Assembly (NCBI RefSeq): GCF_964204645.1
Contig: NC_134026.1
Span: forward strand, 13,110,450-13,174,449
Length of the DNA stretch: 64,000 bases
Origin: Tubulanus polymorphus
Taxonomy: Eukaryota; Nemertea; Palaeonemertea; Tubulaniformes; Tubulanidae
Reading direction: 5' to 3'
In this document: positions 10,191-20,250 of the stretch, piece by piece
Layout of the letters: each line of letters starts with the position of its first letter
How positions within the stretch are numbered: the first letter of the stretch is position 1
Notes under the pieces: model-generated
What the model was told of the DNA's origin: nothing
What the model saw: only the letters and a program-made list of their open reading frames with translations
Database searches by the model: none
Position numbers and translations under genes: made by a program

Positions 10191-10706
10191 TTGTTTAAAT
10201 ACGTCTATATCATTATCAGTTAATTCTTGTTTTATAACATCAGTTATTACATTACTATTACTAATTCTTTTAATTCTATCTGGATCTAAAATACTCAAAG
10301 TTGATTTTGTTAATATTTTATTTTTATTATTTTTATAAGTGATATCAATATAATAATCACCTTTCAAATGATAATACCATTTACCATTATTTAAAAATTT
10401 TAATTGATCTGCTAAAGGTCCAAAGTCTTCATCATTTATATTAAGTTTAGAATTTTCAATTAAATGTTCTAATTTAGGTATTTTGTTTAAATTATCTAAA
10501 CCTTGTTTTACTAAATCTGGGTCTAAATTTTCAGGATTTAATTGTGATTCTGCATTTTTAATATAATCAGGTATATTTAAATTATTATTATGTCCTGGCT
10601 CATTACTGTCATAAAAACTTTTTTCACTAAAATCAGATTGTTGTTCATCAGTTATGCCAGGTTCATCAAAATTATCCATTCCAATATCTTCACCTTCTAC
10701 ATCCAT
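10170..10706 (-). CDS. Polinton acidic protein, unknown function
   Basis: This 178-aa product has a very acidic N-terminal third (VEGEDIGMDNFDEPGITDEQ), an Asn/Leu-rich middle and a compact C-terminal part containing GKWYYHLKGDYYIDITY, which looks like a small beta-rich domain. The start has the full promoter motif and TATAAATGG. The end overlaps, in a different frame, the start of the coiled-coil stretch that follows. The two may be one gene split by a frameshift near 10185; I keep them separate because this part has its own promoter. No family is recognised. Confidence 0.5.
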   Translation of the reverse strand: MDVEGEDIGMDNFDEPGITDEQQSDFSEKSFYDSNEPGHNNNLNIPDYIKNAESQLNPENLDPDLVKQGLDNLNKIPKLEHLIENSKLNINDEDFGPLADQLKFLNNGKWYYHLKGDYYIDITYKNNKNKILTKSTLSILDPDRIKRISNSNVITDVIKQELTDNDIDVFKQRMNYLK

Positions 10707-10726
10707 TTATATAATAAAAAAATTAA
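10704..10726 (-). promoter_or_regulatory. Promoter motif before the acidic protein gene
   Basis: TTAATTTTTTT-ATTATATAAATGG on the minus strand. The 23 bases up to the ATG are identical to those before the 423-aa gene at 11998-12020. Confidence 0.55.
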
Positions 10727-10728
10727 AA

Positions 10729-12000
10729 TTAAAAATATAATATTCCTCCTATAACAATTCCTATACAAGTTAAAGCTAATTTAGTATTTTCATGGAATTT
10801 ATTATCATTATCAGTTTTAATTATTTCATGTTGAATATTATCAGTTTCAATATTTTCTGATGTATTATAATCCGGTTTAGAATCATTATTTAATTTAATA
10901 TTCTTAGTTTTAGTTTCTGTTGATTGAATGATATTAAATGAAAAAAAAATTAATCCAAATGAATTATTTATTGTTGCAGTTTTAATTAGATTATTATAAC
11001 CAATTCTAATTCCCATCTTTAATACTAAATCATTAGAAATAATTAATAGATTAGGGCCTATACAATAATTTAGTCTTACATGAGATTTATCTAAATAATT
11101 TTGATATCTTACAATGTTTTCTAGAATAGATCTATTTTTATCATTATGAATTGAATCTTCAAATAATACTTTGAACTGTTTCTGCGCATCGAATGAAGTG
11201 TTATCATTTCCAACTATTGGTGATCTTGTTTCAACTTGCGCACCTAAAATACATATCAAATAAGTTCTAATAGATTGATTTATTCTTTGTACACCTGATT
11301 TTGTAAAACCTTCACTATTTTCTAAAATGAAATTAACCCAACCATAATTGTTTTGTTGTTGTATATTATTATAATATTTTGGTAATTCATTCCAATTTAG
11401 TGTTCTTATATCTGAATTTGTTATTATTTTTCCAAATTCTTTAGTATATAATATTCCTAATCCGCCCATTGTACCAATTTTTGCTCTAAAATCTTTATTT
11501 GAATTAATATTAAATTCATTACATATTTTATAAAACTTAGAAAAATTAATATTATTATTCAATTCTTTAAAATATTTTGAACCTGGAAAAGGACATTCTA
11601 ATTCATCTAATATTAATTTGATTTGAAAGTATGTATGAAATCTAAAAAGTGATAACATCAATGGTAAACTTGGTTTATTCAAATGATCATTCGAACTTAT
11701 TCCACATCCTGTTGTTGCGCAATAAACAGCAAAATTTAATTGGTTCTGCCAATACTTCATATTAGATTTTAATAACCATTGTTTTGCCTCATTTAAATTT
11801 TTAAAATTAATTGTATACACATGAAATATATTTTCCATCTTAACATGAAAATTATTACTTTCAGTAACATAAATAAATAAATCAATTAATGAATTTAAAA
11901 CTTCATTTCTATATGTAATATCTTTATTAAAATCTATTGCTGGAATATTATATTTAATTGATTTATTATATTGGAAAGCTTTTGGAAAACTATCTACCAT
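10729..12000 (-). CDS. Polinton 423-aa tail-anchored protein, intact
   Basis: This is the longest uninterrupted frame in the element. It has a conserved-looking core with WQNQLNFAVYCATTGCG (about residues 84-100), FRFHTYFQIKLILDELECPFPG (in part) and GGLGILY, then a polar linker rich in Asn/Asp/Glu, and ends in one hydrophobic helix (LALTCIGIVIGGILYF) that would anchor it by the tail. I recall this core from proteins of animal Polinton-type elements but no function was assigned. It sits between the small membrane proteins and the capsid block and has a strong promoter motif. Retention of an open frame among broken neighbours is notable. Confidence 0.6.
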   Translation of the reverse strand: MVDSFPKAFQYNKSIKYNIPAIDFNKDITYRNEVLNSLIDLFIYVTESNNFHVKMENIFHVYTINFKNLNEAKQWLLKSNMKYWQNQLNFAVYCATTGCGISSNDHLNKPSLPLMLSLFRFHTYFQIKLILDELECPFPGSKYFKELNNNINFSKFYKICNEFNINSNKDFRAKIGTMGGLGILYTKEFGKIITNSDIRTLNWNELPKYYNNIQQQNNYGWVNFILENSEGFTKSGVQRINQSIRTYLICILGAQVETRSPIVGNDNTSFDAQKQFKVLFEDSIHNDKNRSILENIVRYQNYLDKSHVRLNYCIGPNLLIISNDLVLKMGIRIGYNNLIKTATINNSFGLIFFSFNIIQSTETKTKNIKLNNDSKPDYNTSENIETDNIQHEIIKTDNDNKFHENTKLALTCIGIVIGGILYF

Positions 12001-12020
12001 TTATATAATAAAAAAATTAA
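11998..12020 (-). promoter_or_regulatory. Promoter motif before the 423-aa gene
   Basis: TTAATTTTTTT-ATTATATAAATGG on the minus strand, identical to the motif at 10704-10726. Confidence 0.55.
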
Positions 12021-12436
12021 TAATCTATTAATTCTTTTAATAATTTATCTTGTTCTTCAACTGTTATACGGCCATTTAAACTTATTATATAATCTAGTGT
12101 ATTCTTTAATTTATTAATTTCTTTTATATTAGTTTTAATTTTTTCTTTATTACTTTTTATATTTAATTTTGAACTTATACCGGTTAATACACTTGATGAT
12201 AATCCTAATACGCCAATTGATATAGCTAAAGGTGTTAATGGACTGAATATTGCTAGAAATGTTATTACATAACTAATTGTAACCGAACCACTTATAATCA
12301 AATAATATATAATTTTAGATTTTAAATATTATTTCTTTTTAACTTTTAAATCATTTTCAAATTCTAAATATATTGTTAATTTAGCTTTATTTATATCATG
12401 AGGAATGATATCAATATTATCAACTTTATCTTCCAT
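12017..12436 (-). pseudogene. Polinton small membrane protein with one in-frame stop
   Basis: One frame runs from ATG 12436 to 12017 with a TAA at 12329-12331 (codon 36). The first 35 residues are polar (start MEDKVDNIDIIPHD). The part after the stop has hydrophobic helices (about 12297-12180: TISYVITFLAIF and ISIGVLGLSSSVLTGISS) followed by a basic helical tail. Two membrane spans are likely. The start with TAATTTTTTT and ATAAATGG upstream supports a single ancestral gene. I recall similar two-span proteins from related animal elements, function unknown. Confidence 0.55.
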
Positions 12437-12458
12437 TTATTTAGCAAAAAAATTACTA
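12434..12458 (-). promoter_or_regulatory. Promoter motif before the small membrane gene at 12436
   Basis: AGTAATTTTTTTGCTAAATAAATGG-type arrangement on the minus strand; the start codon lies in ATAAATGG. Confidence 0.55.
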
Positions 12459-12878
12459 ATTAGTAAATTTATAAGCAACAAATATAACAATAACTGTTCC
12501 GCCTAAAATCCAAATTATTTCATATTTCTGTTGTTCTTTACTTGGGGTATAATAATCTGATAATTTAGGTTTGTATAGATGTAATTTTTCTTTATTGGTT
12601 ACTGCGTTATATAAACTCATTGCATCATCAACTGATTGAAAATCTATATGTGAAATTTTCTGATCATATAATTCCTTGTTAATATAATCCATATAGTTTT
12701 GTCTTTTTTCTCTATATCCTTCTGCTGCTTTATTGTATTTCTCTAATGCTAAGTTATGTCTTTTTTGTTCTGTTAATGATCGATTTTTATCAATATGCTT
12801 AAATAAATAACCGCCGCCTGTATATGCTAAAGCGTTAACAATTGCCGATCCTATAATAGTTATAACTGCAGAAGCCAT
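12456..12878 (-). CDS. Polinton 140-aa two-span membrane protein, intact
   Basis: The protein has an N-terminal hydrophobic helix (VITIIGSAIVNALAYTGGGYLF), a long charged helical middle with Lys/Arg/Glu heptads (SLTEQKRHNLALEKYNK onward), a KLSDYYTPS segment and a C-terminal hydrophobic helix (IIWILGGTVIVIFVAY). It therefore probably crosses the membrane twice with a coiled coil between. I recognise the pattern from other animal Polinton-type elements, where it is conserved but unassigned. Its start codon lies inside the coding end of the 86-aa gene upstream, with TAAATAAATGG context. Confidence 0.6.
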   Translation of the reverse strand: MASAVITIIGSAIVNALAYTGGGYLFKHIDKNRSLTEQKRHNLALEKYNKAAEGYREKRQNYMDYINKELYDQKISHIDFQSVDDAMSLYNAVTNKEKLHLYKPKLSDYYTPSKEQQKYEIIWILGGTVIVIFVAYKFTN

Positions 12879-13120
12879 TTATTTAGCAAAATAATTATGT
12901 ATATGGGAGGAATATATTTTTGTTTTTCTAAATAATCAATTGTTAAATTAGATAAAGTTACTGCTAATGTTAATTTTAAAATATCATTTATATCAAATCT
13001 ATCAACATTAACACTTCCCCTTTTGAATACTTTTTTTAATACCATTGAATAACCAACCGTTCCAACTGATAGCAATGCTCCATTATATAATCCAGTTTTT
13101 ATCCACTTATTATCACTCAT
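12860..13120 (-). CDS. Polinton 86-aa small membrane protein
   Basis: The core contains GLYNGALLSVGTVGYSMVLKKVFK, shortened here as two hydrophobic segments at about residues 11-31 and 44-62. The last dozen residues (about 12897-12860) read as a hydrophobic run in the present frame, while another frame closes sooner, so a frameshift near the end is possible. It overlaps the start of the 140-aa gene by 19 bases. The promoter motif is weaker (GTTAATTTCTGG) although the start lies in ATAAATGAG. It is the outermost gene of the left block, next to the inserted transposon. Confidence 0.55.
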   Translation of the reverse strand: MSDNKWIKTGLYNGALLSVGTVGYSMVLKKVFKRGSVNVDRFDINDILKLTLAVTLSNLTIDYLEKQKYIPPIYIIILLNKWLLQL

Positions 13121-13148
13121 TTATTTATCAACCAGAAATTAACTTTAA

Positions 13149-14237
13149 AATGTAGAATTTCTGGGATAAGCTAATGTGGAATCGAAGTTTTAAGAAATTT
13201 GGGGAATTATGAGACTTGGCGATTGGGTAGATGATACAGTCTTCGACTGGTCTAATTTAAAAAAAAATTGTCAACTTGTGACCGACTTCGATTTACTTTT
13301 GCCTCTAAGCTGGTCTGCAACTTCATTGCCTCCATGGTTGAAGAAAGAGCTCTTCTGATGTCTGCTTCATCATGACTTCGAGCATATCGTGTAGCCAGCC
13401 GGCCCGGTCACGGGGCCCGGTTTGGCTGTCACTCGATATCCTAGACTTGAGTCTGTGTTGAAGTAGACATTGTCATTTAAAGAACTTATTAATGTTATTC
13501 TGTATGAATTACCCGTGTGTCTTGTATTTTGTATTTTCTTAGTTTAAAATTTGTAACTTAATTGAATTTGGGAATTTTATCCCGGAATTTCAATGTAATA
13601 AGGATCAATAAAGTATTGAATTGAATTGTCACCTTATACACATGCCATCAGTGGACGCGGAGCCGTATATGACAGCTATGCTATTATAAATTGCTAATCT
13701 CATGAAACCTGCATACCCCTAATGTCAAACATATTTTCTAAAACATTTGAATATTGAAATTATATGTTAACACGTTTTTATATAGACCGCTTGTAGCCGC
13801 CGATGAAATTCACGCCGGCCCAACTCAGATCGTAGATAGCTTCGTCATTCCACCAGCATCCCCATGACAGGGTCTGACTTTTATATCAGACTTCCAAATC
13901 GTGTATACATCCGCCATTTAACCGAATAATCTGATTTACTTATCATTTCTATTTATGCCTGCCGCTCCTGATATAATCATGCATCATTTACTATTACAAT
14001 ACGTCTTCTCATGATATTCAATGCAATATAACATTCCGACGTTCAAATAGAGGTCATTATATAATCACAGGGAGCCATTCTACATCTTTATCAATAATAT
14101 TTTGCCTAATGGCTTGTATGTGTACACATAAACCTGTGACGTTTTGCACATCGATTTGCGGTTGTCGTTTGTAAAATGACGCTGAATGGTTAGCATTGTT
14201 AAGGTTTCATTATGGTAACGTTTTATAAGGCGTCAAA
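13149..14237. mobile_element. Non-autonomous DNA transposon inserted in the Polinton (copy 1)
   Basis: The segment is the inverted counterpart of 21054-22163 and stays highly similar along its length, including the stretch around CAATAAAGTATTGAATTGAATTG. The right end here is AGGCGTCAAA, matching the terminal sequence of the other copy. The outer left end lacks about 30 bases, including its inverted repeat. It has no coding capacity. It separates the left and right gene blocks and abuts the 3' part of the gene at 14560. Confidence 0.75.
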
Positions 14238-14246
14238 AAAAATTAC

Positions 14247-14560
14247 TATCTTCAAAATATTTAGTTAACTTATTTATGATTAAATCAACATTTATTTCAT
14301 TACTACTTTTATGATTATCATATATTTTGGTTTATATGTTTTTAATATCATCAATAATTCCATCTTCATTTAATTCATAATATTCTAAAGATTAAATCCA
14401 TTAATTTTTCTATATTACAATTTTCTTTATTAATCATTGATGCATTGTTAAATGATTTACTTTTTATATCAGTAATTACATCATTTAGTTTAATTCTCAT
14501 TTCTTTACCATGTTTAAAATCAAACCCAAAACATATACTCGGCCCAACAGTTATATTCAT
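14247..14560 (-). pseudogene. Polinton small protein, frameshifted and 3'-truncated
   Basis: The open part 14560-14375 encodes 61 aa, starting after AGTAATTTTTTT and TATAAATG. It begins MNITVGPSICFGFDFKHGKE and is followed by lysine-rich helices. A second open stretch in another frame continues to about 14340, then after a stop to about 14250, and is rich in Asp, Glu, Asn and Ile. The frame runs into the end of the inserted 1.1-kb transposon, so the original end may be lost. No family is recognised. Confidence 0.45.
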
Positions 14561-14582
14561 TTATATAGTGAAAAAAATTACT
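14558..14582 (-). promoter_or_regulatory. Promoter motif before the 14560 gene
   Basis: AGTAATTTTTTTCACTATATAAATG on the minus strand, partly overlapping the stop codon (14578-14580) of the upstream capsid-like gene. Confidence 0.55.
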
Positions 14583-15335
14583 CTCTACATCTTATAACTA
14601 ATTCATAAATTACAGGGAAATTATTTAAATCAATTAAGTATCCATTGTGATTTCTAATTTCTAATTTAAAATTATTAAATTTAGGAATGCATGGTTTGAA
14701 ATCACATTCTGTTAAATTATAATTTATTTGCGTTCCAAATTCTTTAACATTCTTCAATGGTAAACTGTTTAGTAAACCAGAATTACAAGTTATATCTTTA
14801 GTTGCTTCGAATGTTTTTGTATGATCGATTAAATTGAAATAAATATAAAAGTGTGTAAAAGGTATTAAGTTTGGTGTAGCATCAATATTTGTAAAAGATT
14901 TATCTGGAGGAATTCCTAACAGTTTAGCTATAGGTTTTTTACCATAAATGCATGTTTTTCAATATCAGACAACCTTATCTTTATTTTGTTAGAACTCTCA
15001 CCTTTAAAAAATCTAATATTAAACCCGGAATTATTACCTGACTTGTGCCAGGCTTTTCTATTAATTTCTTGTGCCAATGTATCTAAATTATAAAACCCCG
15101 GTTTTAAATATATATAGGCCCATTCATTTTTGTTTTTATTAAAAATTAAAAAGGCTCTATGTTCAACAGTTTTATCCGTTATATTATAAAAAGAATAACA
15201 TAAACTTATATTTACTAATCTTAAATCTACACAATTTTTATATTCCCAATCTAATTGAACTAGTAAATTATGAGATTTAGAATTTGTAAGTCTTCTAGAA
15301 TCAACAAATATTCTGTATTCTTTTAATTCACCCAT
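14578..15335 (-). pseudogene. Probable minor capsid (penton-like) protein, frameshifted
   Basis: The first open part, 15335-14928, has a conserved-looking start EYRIFVDSRRL, then LLVQLDWEYKNCVDLRLVNIS, KPGFYNLDTLAQEIN and KIKIRLSD. This beta-rich pattern, with a VDS motif near the start and a GFY segment before a helix, is the kind seen in Polinton minor capsid proteins. After a frameshift near 14935 a second open part continues in another frame to TAA at 14578-14580, giving about 250 codons in total, a normal size for this family. The assignment is by pattern and by neighbourhood. It diverges from the zinc-finger gene at 15404 across a 68-base shared promoter region. Confidence 0.5.
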
Positions 15336-15406
15336 TATTTATAACATAAAAAAATTACCGCTCATCACTAAAAATTAATTTTAATAAAATTTTTCGTAAA
15401 TAAATG
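15333..15406. promoter_or_regulatory. Divergent promoter region between minor capsid and zinc-ribbon genes
   Basis: Leftward, GGTAATTTTTTTATG precedes the start at 15335. Rightward, AAAATTTTTCGTAAATAAATGG precedes the start at 15404. Both starts lie within 70 bases, so the two poly-T motifs face apart from one short AT-rich region. Confidence 0.5.
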
Positions 15407-16597
15407 GATGAGAAGATACCATGCGAAATTTGTGGTGAACTTCTAAGAAAAAGTAATATGGCTCGACATATGAAAAAACATGATGAAAATTATAAACCCC
15501 CTAAAATAAACTGCCCAAAATGTAATAAATTATTCTCAAGAAATTATGTTAAAAAACATTCAGAGAAGTGTAAAATTAATGGCGCAACGGCTAATGTTGA
15601 TAGTAACGAAAGTAATAGTAATTCTGTTGAAGTTAAACCTGAAATTATTTGGAAAAGACCTTTCTTATTCTATGACAAGGATAATATAAAAGATCATATC
15701 TGCGAGCCTTGTCGAAAAAAATATAACCCTGAAAATATAGAAGATTGGGAGAATCATCAATTCCGTAAAGTACATATAGATAAAATTTCTAATAAATTTG
15801 AAGCAGAATTCAATGAAAGAAAAAATAGTTTATTAGAAAAAATAAAATATGAGAAAACGTAACCAGATAATAAAGAAACAGTTGAAAAGTTAGAAAAACA
15901 ATATAATGAATTAACAAGAAAAACATATCATTGTAAATATTGTAAATTGATTATTACAACAAGTAATTCAAATCTGAATAATAGAACAATAAAACATAAA
16001 GAAAACGTAAGAAAATACCAGGAGCTTAATGAAGATCTATTACCAATAAATTATAAACAAAAATGCCCACAATGTAATTATGCGACCTTAAGGCAAGAAG
16101 GTACTGTGTTATTTTGTAATGAATGTGGATGGCAAATAAATTTATGGGGTGAAGAAAAAACTAGAGATTTTCTCATAGAACCAAAATTAAATTATCTAGA
16201 TGAAATTTTTAAAATATTTCCTGTAGAAGATCATACACCAGAATATATGCAATGGCTTGAAAAAATGAAAATGATAGAAAATAAAAATGGTGAAATAACT
16301 AAAAAAGATATTATAAAAACAAATATTCCATCAACATTGAACACAAAACAAAAGAAAATGTATTTATATTTATTATTTAACGATTATTATGAAAAACCTA
16401 AATCAACAGAAGAAGATATGGAAAATATAAAAAAAAACATTCAAACAAATATTAATGTATCATTTGGAAAATAGAATAACAGATTCAATTAATTATGAAT
16501 TCTTTTTAAATAAGATTGTAAATTATCTAAACATCGATATTATAATTCCATTTGACGAATTAACAAACAAAAAGAAACAAAGAGAGCGAGATGAAAT
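15404..16597 (+). pseudogene. C2H2 / zinc-ribbon protein, possible VLTF3-like late transcription factor
   Basis: The frame from 15404 runs to 16474 with one in-frame TAA at 15860-15862; a shifted frame (16455-16597) then continues. The N-terminal part has C2H2-like fingers (CEICGELLRKSNMARHMKKH; CPKCNKLFSRNYVKKH; a CEPC pair; CKYCK). A zinc ribbon follows (CPQCNYATLR, then CNECGWQ, with CX2C-X13-CX2CG spacing), then a helical C-terminal region. A zinc ribbon followed by an all-helical domain resembles poxvirus/large-DNA-virus VLTF3-like late factors, but TFIIB-type ribbons are similar. A role in late transcription from the poly-T/TAAATG promoters is a hypothesis. The 3' end is cut by a CAGGGTTC-type hAT terminus. 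Confidence 0.5.
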
Positions 16598-16599
16598 GT

Positions 16600-19500
16600 G
16601 CAGGGTTCAAAGCTTCCATGACCTATCTGATTCAATGACTTTCCATGACCTTTTCAATCCCAATTCAATGACCTCTCCAACCCTAATTTCATATCTGAAA
16701 CCCCGAGGAATGACCATGAAACGACAAACTTAACTATAAAAGAACAAACGTTAAAAAGACAAATTATTAATTTGTTAGAATATTAATTTTATTTCATAAT
16801 TATATACTCATATACTTCATGGTGCAGACAAATGATTAATCTTTTATTTACATAAACCTAAACCGGTAAAGCATTGATATATCAAAGTAACATCTTAAAG
16901 TCCTTTTAGTGCTTCTTGTTTTTTATCAATAAGTTCTGAAATGTCATTAATTTCTGCACGTTTATCATTGGCCGATTTGCGGAATGACACTGATTTCGTA
17001 ATCAGTGGACGAACATCTTTTAAAGCTGTTGCCTGTTCTGCTTGCTCAATAAACTTATTTGCGGAGGTGGTGAGCGACTCGATGTCAATTTCAAGCAATT
17101 TCTTTTTTCGTTTTAATTTCTCCAATTCTTCACATTCGGCTTTACGCTTAATACCCCTAGCACTTTTTTCTGAATCAGCCTTACATTTCTCCAGATAGGC
17201 CTTGTACTTCGAATATGCCTGAGATGCGGAAAGAAGTAACTCCTTGGTAATTTGTACTTTCAGCACACCACCTACGGATCGAATGTGGTCTACAATCATT
17301 CTTTGAGCTTCATACGATTCATTAGCTAGGTTTTCAACCTCGATCTGCTTATTTACCGAAAACCCTCTCTCTACAGAAGCCTGCCCATGAGATAATAACA
17401 GCAGGTTGCTTATAACTGACCATAATTTATCAAATGATGAATTGCATTGCATATGTTTATGATAGAAAGTATCTAATCTATCTGTTTTTTTGTTGAAGCT
17501 CACAAAATCCGATTTAGTTTTTACGACTACGCTATTGATGAATTCGTCCATTTGGTTTAACACGGTATCACAATCCGAATCATCTATATGATTCGAGCTC
17601 GACAATGAACTTATTATTCTCTGGAACTGAGCGCGACTTTGGTCACAATTAGCGGCAAGCTCGTTCGGATTTAAACATACCATATTTCTAACCAAAGAAT
17701 ATTGGATCGGCGCTTTGGCTATTATTTTATCCACTAAACTGATAAGAAATTTTCGAGTGTTCATTCTCAGATCGAGAAACTGGCGCTGACTTGCTTTTCC
17801 AACTGCAATAAGTTCCTTAACTTTTGCCTCCGCGATAAATCCGATGTCGATTTTAGAATGAACGCAATAATTCGATTCCTTTTTTGTATCTATCTTGATC
17901 AACTTAGTGAGAGTATCTGCTTCCCGAATTATATCACTTTTGATGAATCGCTTCATCAGTAATCGGAGAACATTATGTATGTCTTCCGCCAAAAATGGCA
18001 GCATTGGCCTGTCCGTCTGGTAGATGGTTAAGAACGGTGTAACTGTTTTTGCAATAGATACATACGCACGCAGTCTCGGCAATACCATATCAGATGACGC
18101 TAAGTCTTTTATGTATAAATATGGTTTCGATGTCGGTATGTTAGCCTTTTTCAAAGTTTGAACGTGCTCCACAAATTTTATGATATACGGCCATAGTTCA
18201 ATCGCACGTTCTGCAGCTGGCAGGTTATCCAGCCATCTAAAACAAAAATAGAAATGTTGAGTTTAACTGCTAACATACGGCAAGGAGATAAAACAATAAT
18301 TGATAACCAGGGTAATTTGGATTGCCTAATTAAGTACATGTATTTTAATAACAACTAAAATCCAATTCACTTACCTAGTAGAGCAAAATTTATATGGAAA
18401 CTTCTGACTACCAGTGACCTCAGTAAACATTTCTCTTCTGACAGGAGCATCTTTGAACAAATAACGCAGGTTGATAAGAAGTGACTCCAAATCCCAGTCA
18501 GTAGCATGGTCGCCGGCTTTAAAGGCATTATGCATGACATGTAAGCCACAGCTGCCTATGTTCAGAATAGACTTTCGAGTATTACACATACTTGAAATTT
18601 CTTGTTGCAACAATTCATAAAATTTCCAATTCACATTTGGACCATCCATGGACAGTTGATAAAGATTGGAGTAATTGAGATCTCCAAATGTGTCCATAAA
18701 TGAATGCAGCATATCGTCTGCAGTCGCTCGTCCAATGAAGTCTGAACCGTAATACGAAGACCTTACTACATCATGGTCCCAGAACCTAATTAACACATCC
18801 AACTGTTTAGTTTGCGTACGCTGATTCAATGATTCGTCGAATAGTAACACGTATTGTTGGTCTTTGATTTTCCGTCTCATCAGATCCTTTACATGTGGCA
18901 TAATACCAAAACGAACTAGATATGCTGCTTTCTGTTGACTAAGTGAAAACATCTCGGCTATTTGACTGTCTGGAAAGCATGCCTTAAGTATGTCATTCAT
19001 TCCAGAACAGGAATTGTAACTGTGGTGATTGTTTATCATATTCCAAGCATAAATTATCTCGGATTTCAGGACAGTATCTTTTGCAATATATGAGTCCATT
19101 ATTGGCCTGCAAAATAAAAATAATAATTGTAATAACTAACATAGTTGTAATAAATTCAATTGTAAAATATTAACAATTCTGTATATTAATGATTAACTTA
19201 CCTTGATGTTTGACGATTACTTGCTGTCAAAATACTGCTTGTTGTATTACTCGAAAACATGTTAGGAATACCTCTTGTTGAATTAGCCAAGGTCATCGAT
19301 GACACATGGAGTTTACTTTTAATGTGACTTTTCAAAGCAGCCTCTCCCATATTTGCGATGCTGAAGTTCCGAAGACATTTTATACATCTGGCTTCATATT
19401 CTGATTTTGTTTTTCCTATCCAAGGACTATAATCCTCATGATTAAGCCAGGAATCTTTAAATCTACACTTTGCGGGCATACTGAATATTTCTTTAAGGAC

Positions 19501-19755
19501 TGAACTCTGATGGATGTTTCCTCATGCAGATGCAATACATATCTAATGAAAGGCCCAGTTTTGCTAGGCCTATTATTTAGTTTCAGAGCTATTGTAAGAT
19601 TAATAATTAGGAAAAAATTTTGAATGAAATATTTAATAAATTAACCATGTGAAATGCATTGTTCTAACAGACCCAGTTTATGTCATTTAGAAATTAATCA
19701 CAGTTATATATGTTATAGGTAGGCATAAGTAGAGTCTGAACACTGAAACGCTACT
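16600..19755 (-). mobile_element. hAT-like DNA transposon inserted in the Polinton
   Basis: The left end is CAGGGTTC followed by CCATGAC repeats, a terminal pattern common to one widespread hAT group. The body holds an uninterrupted three-exon transposase-like gene. The right terminus was not identified; I place it between the gene start and the homing endonuclease fragment. It interrupts the 3' end of the zinc-ribbon gene. The intact gene inside a decayed Polinton shows it arrived later. Confidence 0.6.
16895..19479 (-). CDS. hAT-type transposase-like protein, three exons, 783 aa
   Basis: Exons read leftward are 19479-19202, 19106-18375 and 18236-16895; both introns have GT/AG borders, and the summed length of 2352 bases is exactly 784 codons without a stop. 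Exon 1 encodes a BED-like zinc finger (CIKCLRNFS, then HIKSKLH). Exon 2 encodes the catalytic-like core, with VLLFDESLN and LSMDGPNVNWKF. Exon 3 ends with the hAT dimerisation-like motif SHGQASVERGFSVNK, then a long charged coiled coil. This matches a hAT-related family, multi-copy in invertebrates and fish. Whether it is an active transposase or a domesticated gene cannot be decided here. Confidence 0.75.
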
Positions 19756-19758
19756 GAT

Positions 19759-20169
19759 TTAACTGCTAATTACCAATTTCATTACAATTGTTATTACTGG
19801 AGATCTCGTATATTTTTTCTGTCCATCTGCTGCGTAGAATCCAATGAAGAACCATTTTCTAAAATTATATTTTGCATTTAATACATAATCTGGTACTATC
19901 TTTTCTTTAGTTGAAGTATTACTTTTCACTATTGCATGAATATAGAATTCATCACTATATTTTATAGCAAAATCTTTAGGATTATTTACATGTATTCTAT
20001 AAACTGCTGATGATTTCATAACATCCATGATTCTAAATTTTTTATGTGAATAAACTTCTTCGCAGAATTTCTTAATTCTTTCTAATAATTTTAAGTCTTG
20101 ATTGCATAAAAACCAACAATATTTATTACCCCAAACATAATTATACACACCTGCTGAACCATCGCCCAT
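19759..20169 (-). pseudogene. Intein-type LAGLIDADG homing endonuclease fragment
   Basis: The open frame carries two LAGLIDADG-like motifs, GFFMGDGSAG (beginning just upstream of 20169) and FFIGFYAADG. Between them is a segment with VMKSSAVYRIHV and KIVPDYVLNA. This layout matches endonuclease domains of inteins in type-B DNA polymerases of large DNA viruses. No splicing blocks and no polymerase extein are seen: an in-frame stop lies shortly upstream, and the 3' end seems cut near 19790 by the hAT insertion. It could be the last trace of an intein-bearing polymerase gene or a free-standing endonuclease gene. It would cleave a specific DNA site and promote its own spread. Confidence 0.65.
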
Positions 20170-20250
20170 GAAAAATCCTTTGATAAAATATTATAAATAT
20201 ATTATCAATAAATTTTTATAATTTCTATATTATAAATATTATCAATAATT

